64,000 nt of DNA from CAYWPG01 sp964460035 (GTDB lineage: Bacteria > Pseudomonadota > Gammaproteobacteria > Nitrococcales > AK92): positions 124,001 through 188,000 of the forward strand of contig CAYWPG010000001.1 in assembly GCA_964460035.1 (NCBI GenBank), given 5' to 3'. Each line of letters begins with the position of its first letter. Within the stretch, counting starts at the first letter, position 1. Positions 26,337 through 34,176 of the stretch are shown in pieces. The position numbers and the translations under genes are program-made. The notes beneath the pieces are model-generated. The model searched no databases and was not told the DNA's origin. It saw only the letters and a list, made by a program, of their open reading frames with translations.

Positions 26337-26535
26337 GCGCTTACGGTTCCGGTGGCGGCGCGAAACAGGCGGAAAGCGATCGCCAGTGTTGACCTCAGGT
26401 GTTTGATTTTTTGGGGATATTTAAAGGCGGATGTCCTGGGCGTCGCAGCGCCGCGTGCCACGAAGGGCCGTATCGGTTAAAGTTGCCGACAATAATAAAT
26501 TCAATCTATTCCAATCAATAATAAGGATTCTTCTC

Positions 26536-27972
26536 ATGGCTACCCGCGCATCCTCCGTCCGCTTCGCGATTGCGTTACTGCTCGTGGTGCTGGGTTTGTT
26601 GCTCGGCTGGATAGCGGCTTATTCGCTGCCCGGCTCGCAATTAGCGGCTGGCAACAGGGAATCGACGGCTTCCGGTGCTCTGGCGCTGGGGACGCAGGTG
26701 CGTGGCGAGCTGACCTCGGCCAGCCCTATGAACAGTAACAATGGCAGCCGTTTCGCCCGCTACGCCGTGGCATTGGACAGCGGGCAGTTCGTCGACTTCT
26801 CGCTCCGGGGGGCGTTTCATGGACTGCTCACGCTGTTCGGACCCGAGGGCGAGCTCATCGCAATCAGCCCGGCGGACAGCGAGGCCAGCGAGGACAGCAG
26901 CACACAGGAACATATGGCGTCTTTGCGCTATCGGGTGGCGGATGCAGGCACTTATACCGTCACGGTGAGCGGGCGCGATCATAAGAGCTATGGGCCGTTT
27001 CGCCTGGATGCTCGCCCGTTGGAGATGCGAAACGAGGGGACGCTTTCCATAGACGAGCAGGTTGCCGGTTGGCTAAGCGGCACTCCCAACCGTTATCGGC
27101 TGGCCATCGCGGAGCCGGGAATTTATCGGGTGACCATGAGTTCCCCAGACGTGAATACCCATTTGACGTTTTCTGGCGCTGGCGTGAATCTGGAAGACCA
27201 CAGCGCCGACGGCCGCAGGGATGCGCGTATCAGCAGCTATCTGGAGCCAGGCGAATACCAGCTGGAAGCTCGCTGGGCCTGGGGTAAGTCAACGGGTGCG
27301 TACACGCTTGCGGTCGAGCGCCAACCGCTAAGCGAAGGCGTGACGTTGCAGCAAGGCGGGCCGCTGACGCCGGAACAGCCGCTGAGCGGCTGGTTCGGCG
27401 GGCAGGCGCTGGAGTATCAGCTGGTCGTAGATAGTCAGGCCCTGGTGACCATCGACATGATGTCGTCCGCGATCGACTCTGTTCTGGAGTTGGTGGGGGA
27501 GGGCGTGCATCTGTCCGACGACGACGGCGGCAATCATTACAATGCGCGCTTGCAAGCGATGCTCGCTCCCGGTACCTACACCGTACATGCCGGTGCTTAT
27601 GACTTCACCACTCACGGTTTGTTCGATCTGCAGGCGAACGTGGAGCCCATGGACAATGACGCCTTGTTCCAAGGCAGCCTGGCATTGCCGGTTGGCGAGG
27701 AAATCAGCGCGGTCTTGGGCAGGGAAGGCCGCCATCGGTACCGGCTGACGATTAACGAGGCAGGCCGGTATACCCTGACGATGCGCTCGTATGACATCGA
27801 CGCGTTTCTGGAGCTGTTCGGGCCTGGGATCAATGTGAGCGACGATGACAGCGGCGGCGCTACGCATGCGATGCTGCAAGTCGACCTCACCCCTGGCGAT
27901 TACTTGGTAATCGCGCGCGACTACTTTGGCCAGAGCGCGGGGAGCTATCAGTTGGCGGTCAGCCGCGAGTGA
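26536..27972 (+). CDS. Exported protein with four PPC-like beta-sandwich repeats
   Basis: A 478-residue protein. Residues 8-30 are a single hydrophobic segment (signal peptide or anchor). The rest has four tandem repeats of about 100 residues, at roughly 46-161, 167-262, 267-370 and 378-476. Each follows the pattern RYRLxIxExGxYxxTMxSxD, then a DD-rich turn (SDDDGG at 327-332, SDDDSG at 435-440), then PGxYxVxA and GxYxLxV. This resembles the bacterial pre-peptidase C-terminal (PPC) fold used by secreted enzymes, here as a stand-alone array with no catalytic domain. The aspartate turns may bind calcium. Likely periplasmic or surface-exposed; partner unknown. Confidence 0.75.
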   Translation: MATRASSVRFAIALLLVVLGLLLGWIAAYSLPGSQLAAGNRESTASGALALGTQVRGELTSASPMNSNNGSRFARYAVALDSGQFVDFSLRGAFHGLLTLFGPEGELIAISPADSEASEDSSTQEHMASLRYRVADAGTYTVTVSGRDHKSYGPFRLDARPLEMRNEGTLSIDEQVAGWLSGTPNRYRLAIAEPGIYRVTMSSPDVNTHLTFSGAGVNLEDHSADGRRDARISSYLEPGEYQLEARWAWGKSTGAYTLAVERQPLSEGVTLQQGGPLTPEQPLSGWFGGQALEYQLVVDSQALVTIDMMSSAIDSVLELVGEGVHLSDDDGGNHYNARLQAMLAPGTYTVHAGAYDFTTHGLFDLQANVEPMDNDALFQGSLALPVGEEISAVLGREGRHRYRLTINEAGRYTLTMRSYDIDAFLELFGPGINVSDDDSGGATHAMLQVDLTPGDYLVIARDYFGQSAGSYQLAVSRE

Positions 27973-28003
27973 CCGGTCCAGCCAACATGTAGGCTAGCGA
28001 ACT

Positions 28004-28026
28004 GTGCCGGCCACCGCGGCCGGCAC
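28004..28026. terminator. Bidirectional hairpin terminator
   Basis: GTGCCGGCC/GGCCGGCAC, a perfect 9-bp stem with a 5-nt loop, lies between two convergent genes (PPC-repeat protein and glutathione peroxidase). It is followed by CTCAGTTTCTT on the plus strand. Confidence 0.55.
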
Positions 28027-28035
28027 CTCAGTTTC

Positions 28036-28521
28036 TTAAGTCAGCAACCTGACGATGTCGGCGGCGATGGCATCTGGCCTGGTGGTGGGCGCATAGCGCT
28101 TGACGGGCCGGCCGTTGCGATCGACCAGAAACTTGGTGAAGTTCCATTTTATGCGCGTGCTGCCCAGCAGGCCGGGCGCGGCTTTCTTGAGAAAGTCGAA
28201 CAGCGGCTCGGCATTGGGGCCGTTAACCTCGACCTTGGCGAACAAGGGAAAGCTGACGCCGTAGTCGAGTTCGCAAAACTGCTTGATTTGTATCTCGTCG
28301 CCGGGTTCTTGCCCACCGAACTGGTTGCAGGGGTAGCCTAGAATCTCGAACCCCTGGGCACGATAGCGCTGATACAGTTGCTCCAGGCCTCGGTACTGCG
28401 GTGTGAAGCCGCAGCGGCTCGCCGTGTTCACGATCAGCAGCATCTTGTTGCGGTACGTAGACAACGGACAGGCTTTCCCCTGTATGGTCCGACTCGTGAA
28501 ATCGAACACGGTTGTGGTCAT
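28036..28521 (-). CDS. Glutathione peroxidase family (BsaA/GPx-type) peroxidase
   Basis: A 161-residue thiol peroxidase. The peroxidatic cysteine C37 is in NTASRCGFTPQY, and the tetrad continues with NQFGGQEPG and KWNFTKFLVD. The active residue is cysteine, not selenocysteine. Members reduce hydrogen peroxide and lipid hydroperoxides with thioredoxin or glutathione. The start at 28521 follows AGAAGG; another ATG three codons upstream would be too close to it. It is a single-gene unit, convergent with the PPC-repeat gene. Confidence 0.92.
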   Translation of the reverse strand: MTTTVFDFTSRTIQGKACPLSTYRNKMLLIVNTASRCGFTPQYRGLEQLYQRYRAQGFEILGYPCNQFGGQEPGDEIQIKQFCELDYGVSFPLFAKVEVNGPNAEPLFDFLKKAAPGLLGSTRIKWNFTKFLVDRNGRPVKRYAPTTRPDAIAADIVRLLT

Positions 28522-28658
28522 GGTGGGCATCCTTCTCGGTAGTAGCGCGTCACGATTATGGTGCGCGCTATGCCGCCGCCGCCACCGCCGATGCCGTCAG
28601 TGCGACGCGAAGGATGACCGCCTGGGCGCGGGCGCTTGCGGCCGGCGTAGCGGGCCGC

Positions 28659-29396
28659 TCAAGGGGCAGCAGGGTGGTGGGGGATGCCGCGTGCGTCCAG
28701 GCGCAAGTACCGCATTTGTTCCAAAATCCAGTACTGACGCTGGCGGACGTAGGCAGAAGGCGCGTCGGCTTTCAATCGCACCGGGTTGGGCAGCACCGCC
28801 GCCAGTAGCGCGGTTTCATAGGGCAAGAGCCGCTTAGGAGGCTTGCCGAAGAACGCATCGCTGGCGGCGCCAATGCCATAGATGCCGTCGCCGAACTGGG
28901 CGATGTTGACATACACCTCCAGGATGCGGCTCTTGGGCCAGCTCAGCTCTATGAGCAGCGTCAGGTAGGCTTCGACACCCTTGCGAACCATGCTTTGCGC
29001 AGGCCAAAGGAAGAGGTTCTTGGCTACCTGCTGCGAGATGCTGCTGCCGCCGCGCACCGGGCCGCCGCGCCGGTTGTGCTCCCAGGCATTGCGCAAGGCG
29101 ACGAAGTCGAATCCGCTATGCTCGGCGAAGCGCTGATCTTCCGCCGCCACCACAGCCGTGAGCATGTGCGGCGAAATTTCGCTTAGCGGCACCCACTGAT
29201 AACGCAGCGGCACCGGCTTGTCGGCACCGATGTTGGCGATGACGTGCCGTAGCATGAACGCCGAGAACGGCGGTGTCATCCAACGCAGCGACAGTACCGT
29301 CAGGGCGCTCAGCACCAGCGGAACCAGCATGGCGCATAGCGCGATTTTCAGGAGTCGCCCTCGGAGCCGCCGGCGCTTGTTTCTTCTTCTGGGCAT
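28659..29396 (-). CDS. mtgA: Monofunctional biosynthetic peptidoglycan transglycosylase
   Basis: A 245-residue GT51 enzyme that polymerises lipid II into glycan strands on the periplasmic face. It has an N-terminal signal anchor (about residues 14-38), the catalytic glutamate in AAEDQRFAEHSGFD, the motif RGGSSISQQVAKNLFL, and the later KSRILEVYVNIAQFGDGIYG segment. Length matches MtgA of gammaproteobacteria, without a transpeptidase domain. The start at 29396 gives the basic N-terminus MPRRRNKRRR; the upstream frame from 29528 is not family-like. Confidence 0.92.
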   Translation of the reverse strand: MPRRRNKRRRLRGRLLKIALCAMLVPLVLSALTVLSLRWMTPPFSAFMLRHVIANIGADKPVPLRYQWVPLSEISPHMLTAVVAAEDQRFAEHSGFDFVALRNAWEHNRRGGPVRGGSSISQQVAKNLFLWPAQSMVRKGVEAYLTLLIELSWPKSRILEVYVNIAQFGDGIYGIGAASDAFFGKPPKRLLPYETALLAAVLPNPVRLKADAPSAYVRQRQYWILEQMRYLRLDARGIPHHPAAP

Positions 29397-29580
29397 AACC
29401 AACTGGGACTCAATGCAACCCGGATAGCGTAAACCGTAGCCAGAGGCCGAGTCGAAGGCCCGGTTCGCAGAAGCTCGACTGCATGCCCTCAGCGATTGTG
29501 TGTGCCGGGCAGAGCCGCGCCATACCACGGTTGAGCTACGCTTAAGTTAAGCAGGGCACTACACCGACAGGAGAGACGTC

Positions 29581-30402
29581 ATGGCAAGCTTGCGCGGCAA
29601 GACCTTGTTCATCACCGGCGCGAGCCGCGGCATCGGGCTGGCCATCGGGCTGCGCGCAGCGCGCGATGGGGCCAATGTGGCGATCGCGGCAAAGACCACT
29701 GAGCCTCACCCTAAGTTGCCGGGTACCATCTACACGGCGGCGGAGGAAATCGAGAAAGCGGGCGGCAAAGCATTGCCGCTGGTCGTGGACGTGCGCTTCG
29801 AGGAGCAAATCGCCGCGGCCATGGAGGAGACCGCGAAGCGGTTCGGTGGGATAGACATACTGGTGAACAACGCCAGCGCGATTTTCCTTGCCGGCACCGT
29901 CGAGACCCCGATGAAGCGGTTCGATTTGATGCACCAGATCAATACCCGCGGCACCTTCGCCTGTTCCCAGGCTGCGGTACCGTATCTGAAAGCCGCGGAG
30001 AACCCGCATATCTTGAATCTCTCGCCGCCGCTGAACATGGACCCGAAGTGGTTCGCGCCGCACGTGGCGTACACCATGGCCAAGTACGGCATGAGCATGT
30101 GCGTGCTGGGCATGAGCGAAGAGTTTCGGGAGGATGGGATAGCGGTGAATGCGCTATGGCCGCGGACGCCTATCGCTACAGCGGCGGTGCGCAACCTGCT
30201 GGGAGGGGAGGCGACCATCCGCGGCAGCCGCACGCCGGAGATCGTGGCGGACGCCGCGCACGTGATCCTGACCAGACCCAGCCGTCAGTGTACCGGCAAC
30301 TTCTTCATCGACGACGAGGTGCTTGCCGAGGCGGGCGTTACCGATTTCGACCGCTATGCCTGCGTGCCGGGCGAGCCTTTGCTGCCGGATTTCTTTCTCT
30401 AG
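29581..30402 (+). CDS. Short-chain dehydrogenase/reductase (HSDL2-like)
   Basis: A 273-residue NAD(P)-dependent oxidoreductase. The cofactor loop TGASRGIG is at 13-20, and NNAS follows at about residue 97. The YxxxK catalytic pair lies in AYTMAKYGMSMC. The pattern (YTAAEEIEKAGGKALPLVVD, LNLSPPLNMDPKWF) matches the hydroxysteroid dehydrogenase-like 2 group, which handles fatty or hydroxyacyl substrates. Substrate unknown. CAGGAGAGACGTC precedes the ATG. It ends in a hairpin shared with the convergent HNH nuclease gene. Confidence 0.88.
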   Translation: MASLRGKTLFITGASRGIGLAIGLRAARDGANVAIAAKTTEPHPKLPGTIYTAAEEIEKAGGKALPLVVDVRFEEQIAAAMEETAKRFGGIDILVNNASAIFLAGTVETPMKRFDLMHQINTRGTFACSQAAVPYLKAAENPHILNLSPPLNMDPKWFAPHVAYTMAKYGMSMCVLGMSEEFREDGIAVNALWPRTPIATAAVRNLLGGEATIRGSRTPEIVADAAHVILTRPSRQCTGNFFIDDEVLAEAGVTDFDRYACVPGEPLLPDFFL

Positions 30403-30416
30403 CAAGCGCGGTGCGC

Positions 30417-30441
30417 GAGCGCCTGCCGCAGGCAGGCGCTC
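30417..30441. terminator. Bidirectional hairpin overlapping the yajD stop
   Basis: GAGCGCCTGCC/GGCAGGCGCTC, a perfect 11-bp stem with a 3-nt loop. One arm overlaps the stop codon of the HNH gene on the minus strand. Lies between two convergent genes; no U-tract. Confidence 0.5.
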
Positions 30442-30832
30442 AGCGATCGGGCTTGCGCTGGTTCTTCAGCAAGTCGCCAAGGCCCGCAAGCGCCTTGTGG
30501 GTCGCAGCCGGTGTTGACCCGCTCTTGACCGGGCCGCTGCCGTAGCGTGCCGCGTCCAAGTACTTGGCGTGCTCGTTATCGTGGCAGTACAGACAGAGCA
30601 GCTCCCAGTTGCTGCCGTCCGGCGGATTGTTGTCATGGTCGTGGTCGCGATGATGGACGGTAAGTTCGCGCAGGTTGGCGCGCGTGAACTCGCGGCCGCA
30701 ACGGGCGCACACCCATGGGAAGAGCTTCAGCGCCTGTTCGCGGTAGCCCTGTTCGCGCTTGAGCCGCTGCTGTTGTGCGGCGGCGACGATGCGATCCAGG
30801 CGCGCCTGGTCTGGGGGCTTATTGCCAGCCAT
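30440..30832 (-). CDS. yajD: YajD-family HNH nuclease
   Basis: A 130-residue protein. The HNH site reads as the zinc knuckle CARCG, HHRDHDHDNNPPDGSNWELL and LYCHDNEH, i.e. the catalytic histidine pair with structural cysteines. This is the YajD family, whose cellular role is unclear. AGGAGG stands at the right distance from the ATG at 30832. It is convergent with the SDR gene. Confidence 0.88.
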   Translation of the reverse strand: MAGNKPPDQARLDRIVAAAQQQRLKREQGYREQALKLFPWVCARCGREFTRANLRELTVHHRDHDHDNNPPDGSNWELLCLYCHDNEHAKYLDAARYGSGPVKSGSTPAATHKALAGLGDLLKNQRKPDR

Positions 30833-31037
30833 GGCACCCTCCTGTGGCCATTGGGTTTCCGGCATCGGCTAAGAGCCGCACGTTTAGCGTACCGCGCGCG
30901 TTTTCCAGCGTGAAGCGGCACCGGTGCATTCGTCCTGCTCCGCACCGCGGCAAGACGTTTGCGGTAACGGGATGGCCTCGGTTGAGCCGGTCCGGGCCAT
31001 TGGCTAGCATTTCGCCTTTTTCGGTGAGGCGTTATGC

Positions 31038-31718
31038 ATGGGGCGTAATGCGCAAAGTCGTCAAAAGATCGTTACGCGGCTGCGTCCCTGGCTTGGCGGG
31101 CGGCCCACGCTGACGCTCGCTTTATTCAACTTTTTCAACGGCGCGTTTTGTATAGGTTTGATCGCGGCAGTCGCGCACTGGACCAACGCCAGCTTCATTT
31201 TTCCTTCCTTGGGCGCGACAGCGTTCATGATTTTCTACGCGCCTCTCGCTCCGCCCGCAGCACCGCGCAACGTGGTGCTAGGGCATTTGGTAGGGGCACT
31301 GGTGGGCTGGTGCAGCCTGGCGCTGTTCGGACTGCTGGACGAGCCTGCAGCGTACACGTCCAGTATCGGCTGGGCGCGGGTAGGGGCGGCGGCGCTGTCG
31401 CTGGGGACAGCAGCGGGGCTGATGGTGCTGCTGCGCGCGGTGCATCCGCCGGCTGCCGCTACCTCGCTGATCGTTTCCCTGGGCCTGATGCCGGACCTGA
31501 AGCAGCTTCCTATTCTGATGGGCGCGGTTCTATTGCTGGTGCTGCAAGCCTCGCTGATGCACCGGTTCTTCGGCATACCTTATCCGCGCTGGGAGCCGAC
31601 CGGGCATCATCAATTGCCGCCGACGCCGGAAGCGCCCTGCGGAACGCGCTGCCCCGGGCCTGCCGTGTGTGCGATGACCTGCAGACGGCGCTCCGATCGT
31701 CTTGGGATGCGGCGCTGA
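31038..31718 (+). CDS. HPP-family membrane protein
   Basis: A 226-residue integral membrane protein with about four helices in residues 25-175. It has the family signatures FPSLGATAFMIFYAPLAPPA and VHPPAAATSL, the latter giving the family name. The C-terminal 45 residues are polar and cysteine-rich (ending CAMTCRRRSDRLGMRR) and are not typical, perhaps a diverged tail. Some HPP proteins transport nitrite. The ATG at 31038 is preceded by GTGAGGCG. Confidence 0.82.
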   Translation: MGRNAQSRQKIVTRLRPWLGGRPTLTLALFNFFNGAFCIGLIAAVAHWTNASFIFPSLGATAFMIFYAPLAPPAAPRNVVLGHLVGALVGWCSLALFGLLDEPAAYTSSIGWARVGAAALSLGTAAGLMVLLRAVHPPAAATSLIVSLGLMPDLKQLPILMGAVLLLVLQASLMHRFFGIPYPRWEPTGHHQLPPTPEAPCGTRCPGPAVCAMTCRRRSDRLGMRR

Positions 31719-31812
31719 TGGCGGCCCAGCCTCCAGGGCCAGCAACAGTGGGACCGGGATGCGGTATGGCGTGCATACGTACCCTGAACCTGAACATGGG
31801 GGGACATGGACA

Positions 31813-32250
31813 ATGAGGCTGTTGGCGATTGCGCTGCTGCTGGCGCTGCTTTGGGCATGCGCTCCGCTAATGGAGGAGGGCGCACCGGAGGCCGGCGATG
31901 GCCAGCGCTTGGCCGATTCCGTGTGGCAGGTGGCGGCGATAGACGGCCGGCCTTCGCTGCCAGGCGTTAGCAGCACAATGGCGATTCGCAGCGATCTCAT
32001 TGGCGGCAGCACGGGCTGCAATCGTTATTCGGCGCGGCTGGAGCGCAGCGGCAGCGCGCTGAGCATAGGCCCTGTGGCGGCGACGAAGATGGCTTGCGCG
32101 CCGCCCGCCATGGAGCAGGAAGCGAAACTCATCGCCGCGCTGCAGAGGGTGCGCAGCTACCGGTTGGAGGATGGAGAGCTGGTGCTGCTGGATGTGCAAG
32201 GCGGCGAGCGGGTGCGGCTGGTCCGGACCGCTGGCAAGCGTTTGGAATAG
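31813..32250 (+). CDS. META-domain lipoprotein-like protein
   Basis: A 145-residue protein. Its N-terminus MRLLAIALLLALLWACAP is a signal peptide with a lipobox-like LWAC cysteine, so it is probably lipidated, though tryptophan before the last position is unusual. The mature part has the META-domain pattern: DSVWQVAAIDGRPSLPG, GGSTGCNRYSARLERSG, KMACAPPAMEQEAKLIAALQ. META proteins such as HslJ are stress-linked but have no defined enzymatic role. It lies 94 bp after the HPP gene on the same strand. Confidence 0.78.
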   Translation: MRLLAIALLLALLWACAPLMEEGAPEAGDGQRLADSVWQVAAIDGRPSLPGVSSTMAIRSDLIGGSTGCNRYSARLERSGSALSIGPVAATKMACAPPAMEQEAKLIAALQRVRSYRLEDGELVLLDVQGGERVRLVRTAGKRLE

Positions 32251-32296
32251 CCACGCAGTCCGGCCGTTGCCGCCAGCCGCAACGATAATGCTCGGT

Positions 32297-33889
32297 CTAG
32301 TCTGCCGATGCCTCAACGGCGCCGCTGCCCGCCGCCTTATCTGGCGACGGCAGTGCGGCAGGCTGCGTACGCAGGAACAGCACGATCAGTACCGCTGTTG
32401 TCGCGGCTATGGCCGCACCTATCGCCGCATTGGCATGCAACGCGGCGCTGAAGGCTTCCTGCGCAGCGGCAATCAGACGGCTTCCCGCCTCCGCAGGCAG
32501 TTCGCTCGCTGCCGCCAAAGCGCCTCCTAGCGTATCCAAGGCGGCCTCTTTTACGGCCGCTGGCAGACCCGCGGGGAGCTGATCGGCAATGTCGCGACGA
32601 TAGATCGCCGCGCCTACACTGCCGATGATCGCAATACCCAGCGCCATTCCCAGCTCAGCGGCTGTTTCCGAAGTTGCCGAGGCCGCCCCCGCCTTGTCGG
32701 CCGGCGCCGAGCTGACAACCAGATCGGTGCCCAGGATAGACATGGGCATCGCGCCTATGCCCATAATGAGCACGCCCACCAGCAGCCACTGCATTGCACT
32801 GGGGCCGTGGGCCTGGGTCATCGCCAGGAATCCCAGCACCGCTATCAGCAGTCCGGCGCTGATCAGCGCGGAGGGCTGCACACGGCGGGTAAGCGGCGGG
32901 ACGAGCATGGCAGTCAGAACTTGCACCACGGTTGCTGGGAGCATTGCCAGCCCCGCTTTGAACGGCGACAGTCCCAGCACGCCCTGCAGATACTGAAACA
33001 CCATCAGCCAGGCGCCCGACATGGCCAGGATGGTGAGCATCAGCGCAGCGATAGCGGTGCTGAAGGCGCGATTGGCAAACAGGCTCAGATCGAACATAGG
33101 GTCGGCGAGCGCGCGCTGGCGGAGCACGAAGAGTGCGCCGACCACAAGCCCGCCTATGATCGTCAGCATCGGTAGCGTTGCCGTGCCGCTGCGGGCGATT
33201 TCCTTCAGACCGTAAATCACGGCAAGCAGCGCGGTTACGCATAGCGCCACACTGACGAGGTCCAACCGACCGGTGTTGCTGGCACGGAACTCGGGCAGCA
33301 AGAACGGGCCCAGGACCAGCAGCAGTAGCATCACCGGCACGCCGAGCAGGAATACCGCTCCCCACCAAAACAGCTCGAGGATGATTCCGCCCACCAGCGG
33401 CCCTATCGCGCTGCCGACGATGAAGCCAGTCATCCATACCGTGATCGCCAGCGTGCGCTGGCTGTCGACCTGGAACATGTTGCGGATCAGCGAGAGCGTG
33501 GACGGCATCAGCGTTGCACCGGCGATACCGAGCAGCGCGCGTGTTACGATCAGCATCTCCGCGCTGGTGGAAAAAGCCGCCAGTGCCGATGCGGCGCCGA
33601 ACGCCGCCGCGCCGCAGAGCAGCAAGCGGCGGCGGCCTATGCGATCTCCCAGCGTGCCCATGGTGATCAGAAAACCCGCGATCATGAAGCCGTAGATATC
33701 GAGTATCCACAGCAGCTGTGTGCTGGTGGGCTTTAGATCGCCGCTCAGGTGCGGTACAGCCAGGTGCAATACCGTCATGTCCAGCGCCAGCAGAACCGTT
33801 GGCAGGACAAGTACGGCCAGCCCCCACCATTCGCGCGGTCCGGCAGCTCGTGGCTTTGGCAACATATCGTTTGCCGATGCGTGGGGCAT
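32297..33889 (-). CDS. DHA2-family 14-TM multidrug exporter (SmvA/QacA-like)
   Basis: A 530-residue proton-coupled multidrug efflux pump. It has fourteen hydrophobic segments, the first-helix motif LALDMTVLHLAVPHLSGDL, loop-2 motif A (GTLGDRIGRRRLLL) and motif C (GSAIGPLVGGIIL). SmvA/QacA-type pumps export cationic dyes and biocides. GAGGAGGG sits just before the ATG at 33889. The promoter is a SoxR/MerR-type element (33930-33960) with a 19-bp spacer, so expression is probably induced by redox-active compounds through a SoxR-like activator encoded elsewhere. Confidence 0.9.
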   Translation of the reverse strand: MPHASANDMLPKPRAAGPREWWGLAVLVLPTVLLALDMTVLHLAVPHLSGDLKPTSTQLLWILDIYGFMIAGFLITMGTLGDRIGRRRLLLCGAAAFGAASALAAFSTSAEMLIVTRALLGIAGATLMPSTLSLIRNMFQVDSQRTLAITVWMTGFIVGSAIGPLVGGIILELFWWGAVFLLGVPVMLLLLVLGPFLLPEFRASNTGRLDLVSVALCVTALLAVIYGLKEIARSGTATLPMLTIIGGLVVGALFVLRQRALADPMFDLSLFANRAFSTAIAALMLTILAMSGAWLMVFQYLQGVLGLSPFKAGLAMLPATVVQVLTAMLVPPLTRRVQPSALISAGLLIAVLGFLAMTQAHGPSAMQWLLVGVLIMGIGAMPMSILGTDLVVSSAPADKAGAASATSETAAELGMALGIAIIGSVGAAIYRRDIADQLPAGLPAAVKEAALDTLGGALAAASELPAEAGSRLIAAAQEAFSAALHANAAIGAAIAATTAVLIVLFLRTQPAALPSPDKAAGSGAVEASAD

Positions 33890-33929
33890 ATACCCTCCTC
33901 AGTGATGTGTCATAGATGGCAACGGCAGC

Positions 33930-33960
33930 ACCTTAATTCCTTAAGCATGCTTGAGGTCAA
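33930..33960 (-). promoter_or_regulatory. SoxR/MerR-type promoter of the DHA2 pump
   Basis: Read on the minus strand: -35 TTGACC, a 19-bp spacer, then -10 TAAGGT. The spacer contains most of an 18-bp near-perfect palindrome (33939-33956; plus strand CCTTAAGCATGCTTGAGG). This is the architecture of MerR-family promoters, and the palindrome with its following AATTA closely resembles known SoxR boxes. The -10 lies 41 bp before the pump's ATG. No MerR or SoxR gene is in the window. Confidence 0.85.
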
Positions 33961-34176
33961 GCGCGAGGGGGGGGGCAGCGCACAGCGAAGCGGGCTGAGT
34001 GCGGATCTTGCCGCCGAGCAGTCGAACGGCAGCTGCGCGGACCGACCGCGGGCGGGCGATTGAGCAACCGATCCTGGCGTTGTGCCATCGCCTGCGGTTT
34101 CGCAGCGGTAGCCGATGCCGCCGAATCGGCGCATTTGCTAAGCCAAAGGCATGGCGAACCGCGCCGCCGGCGGGCT

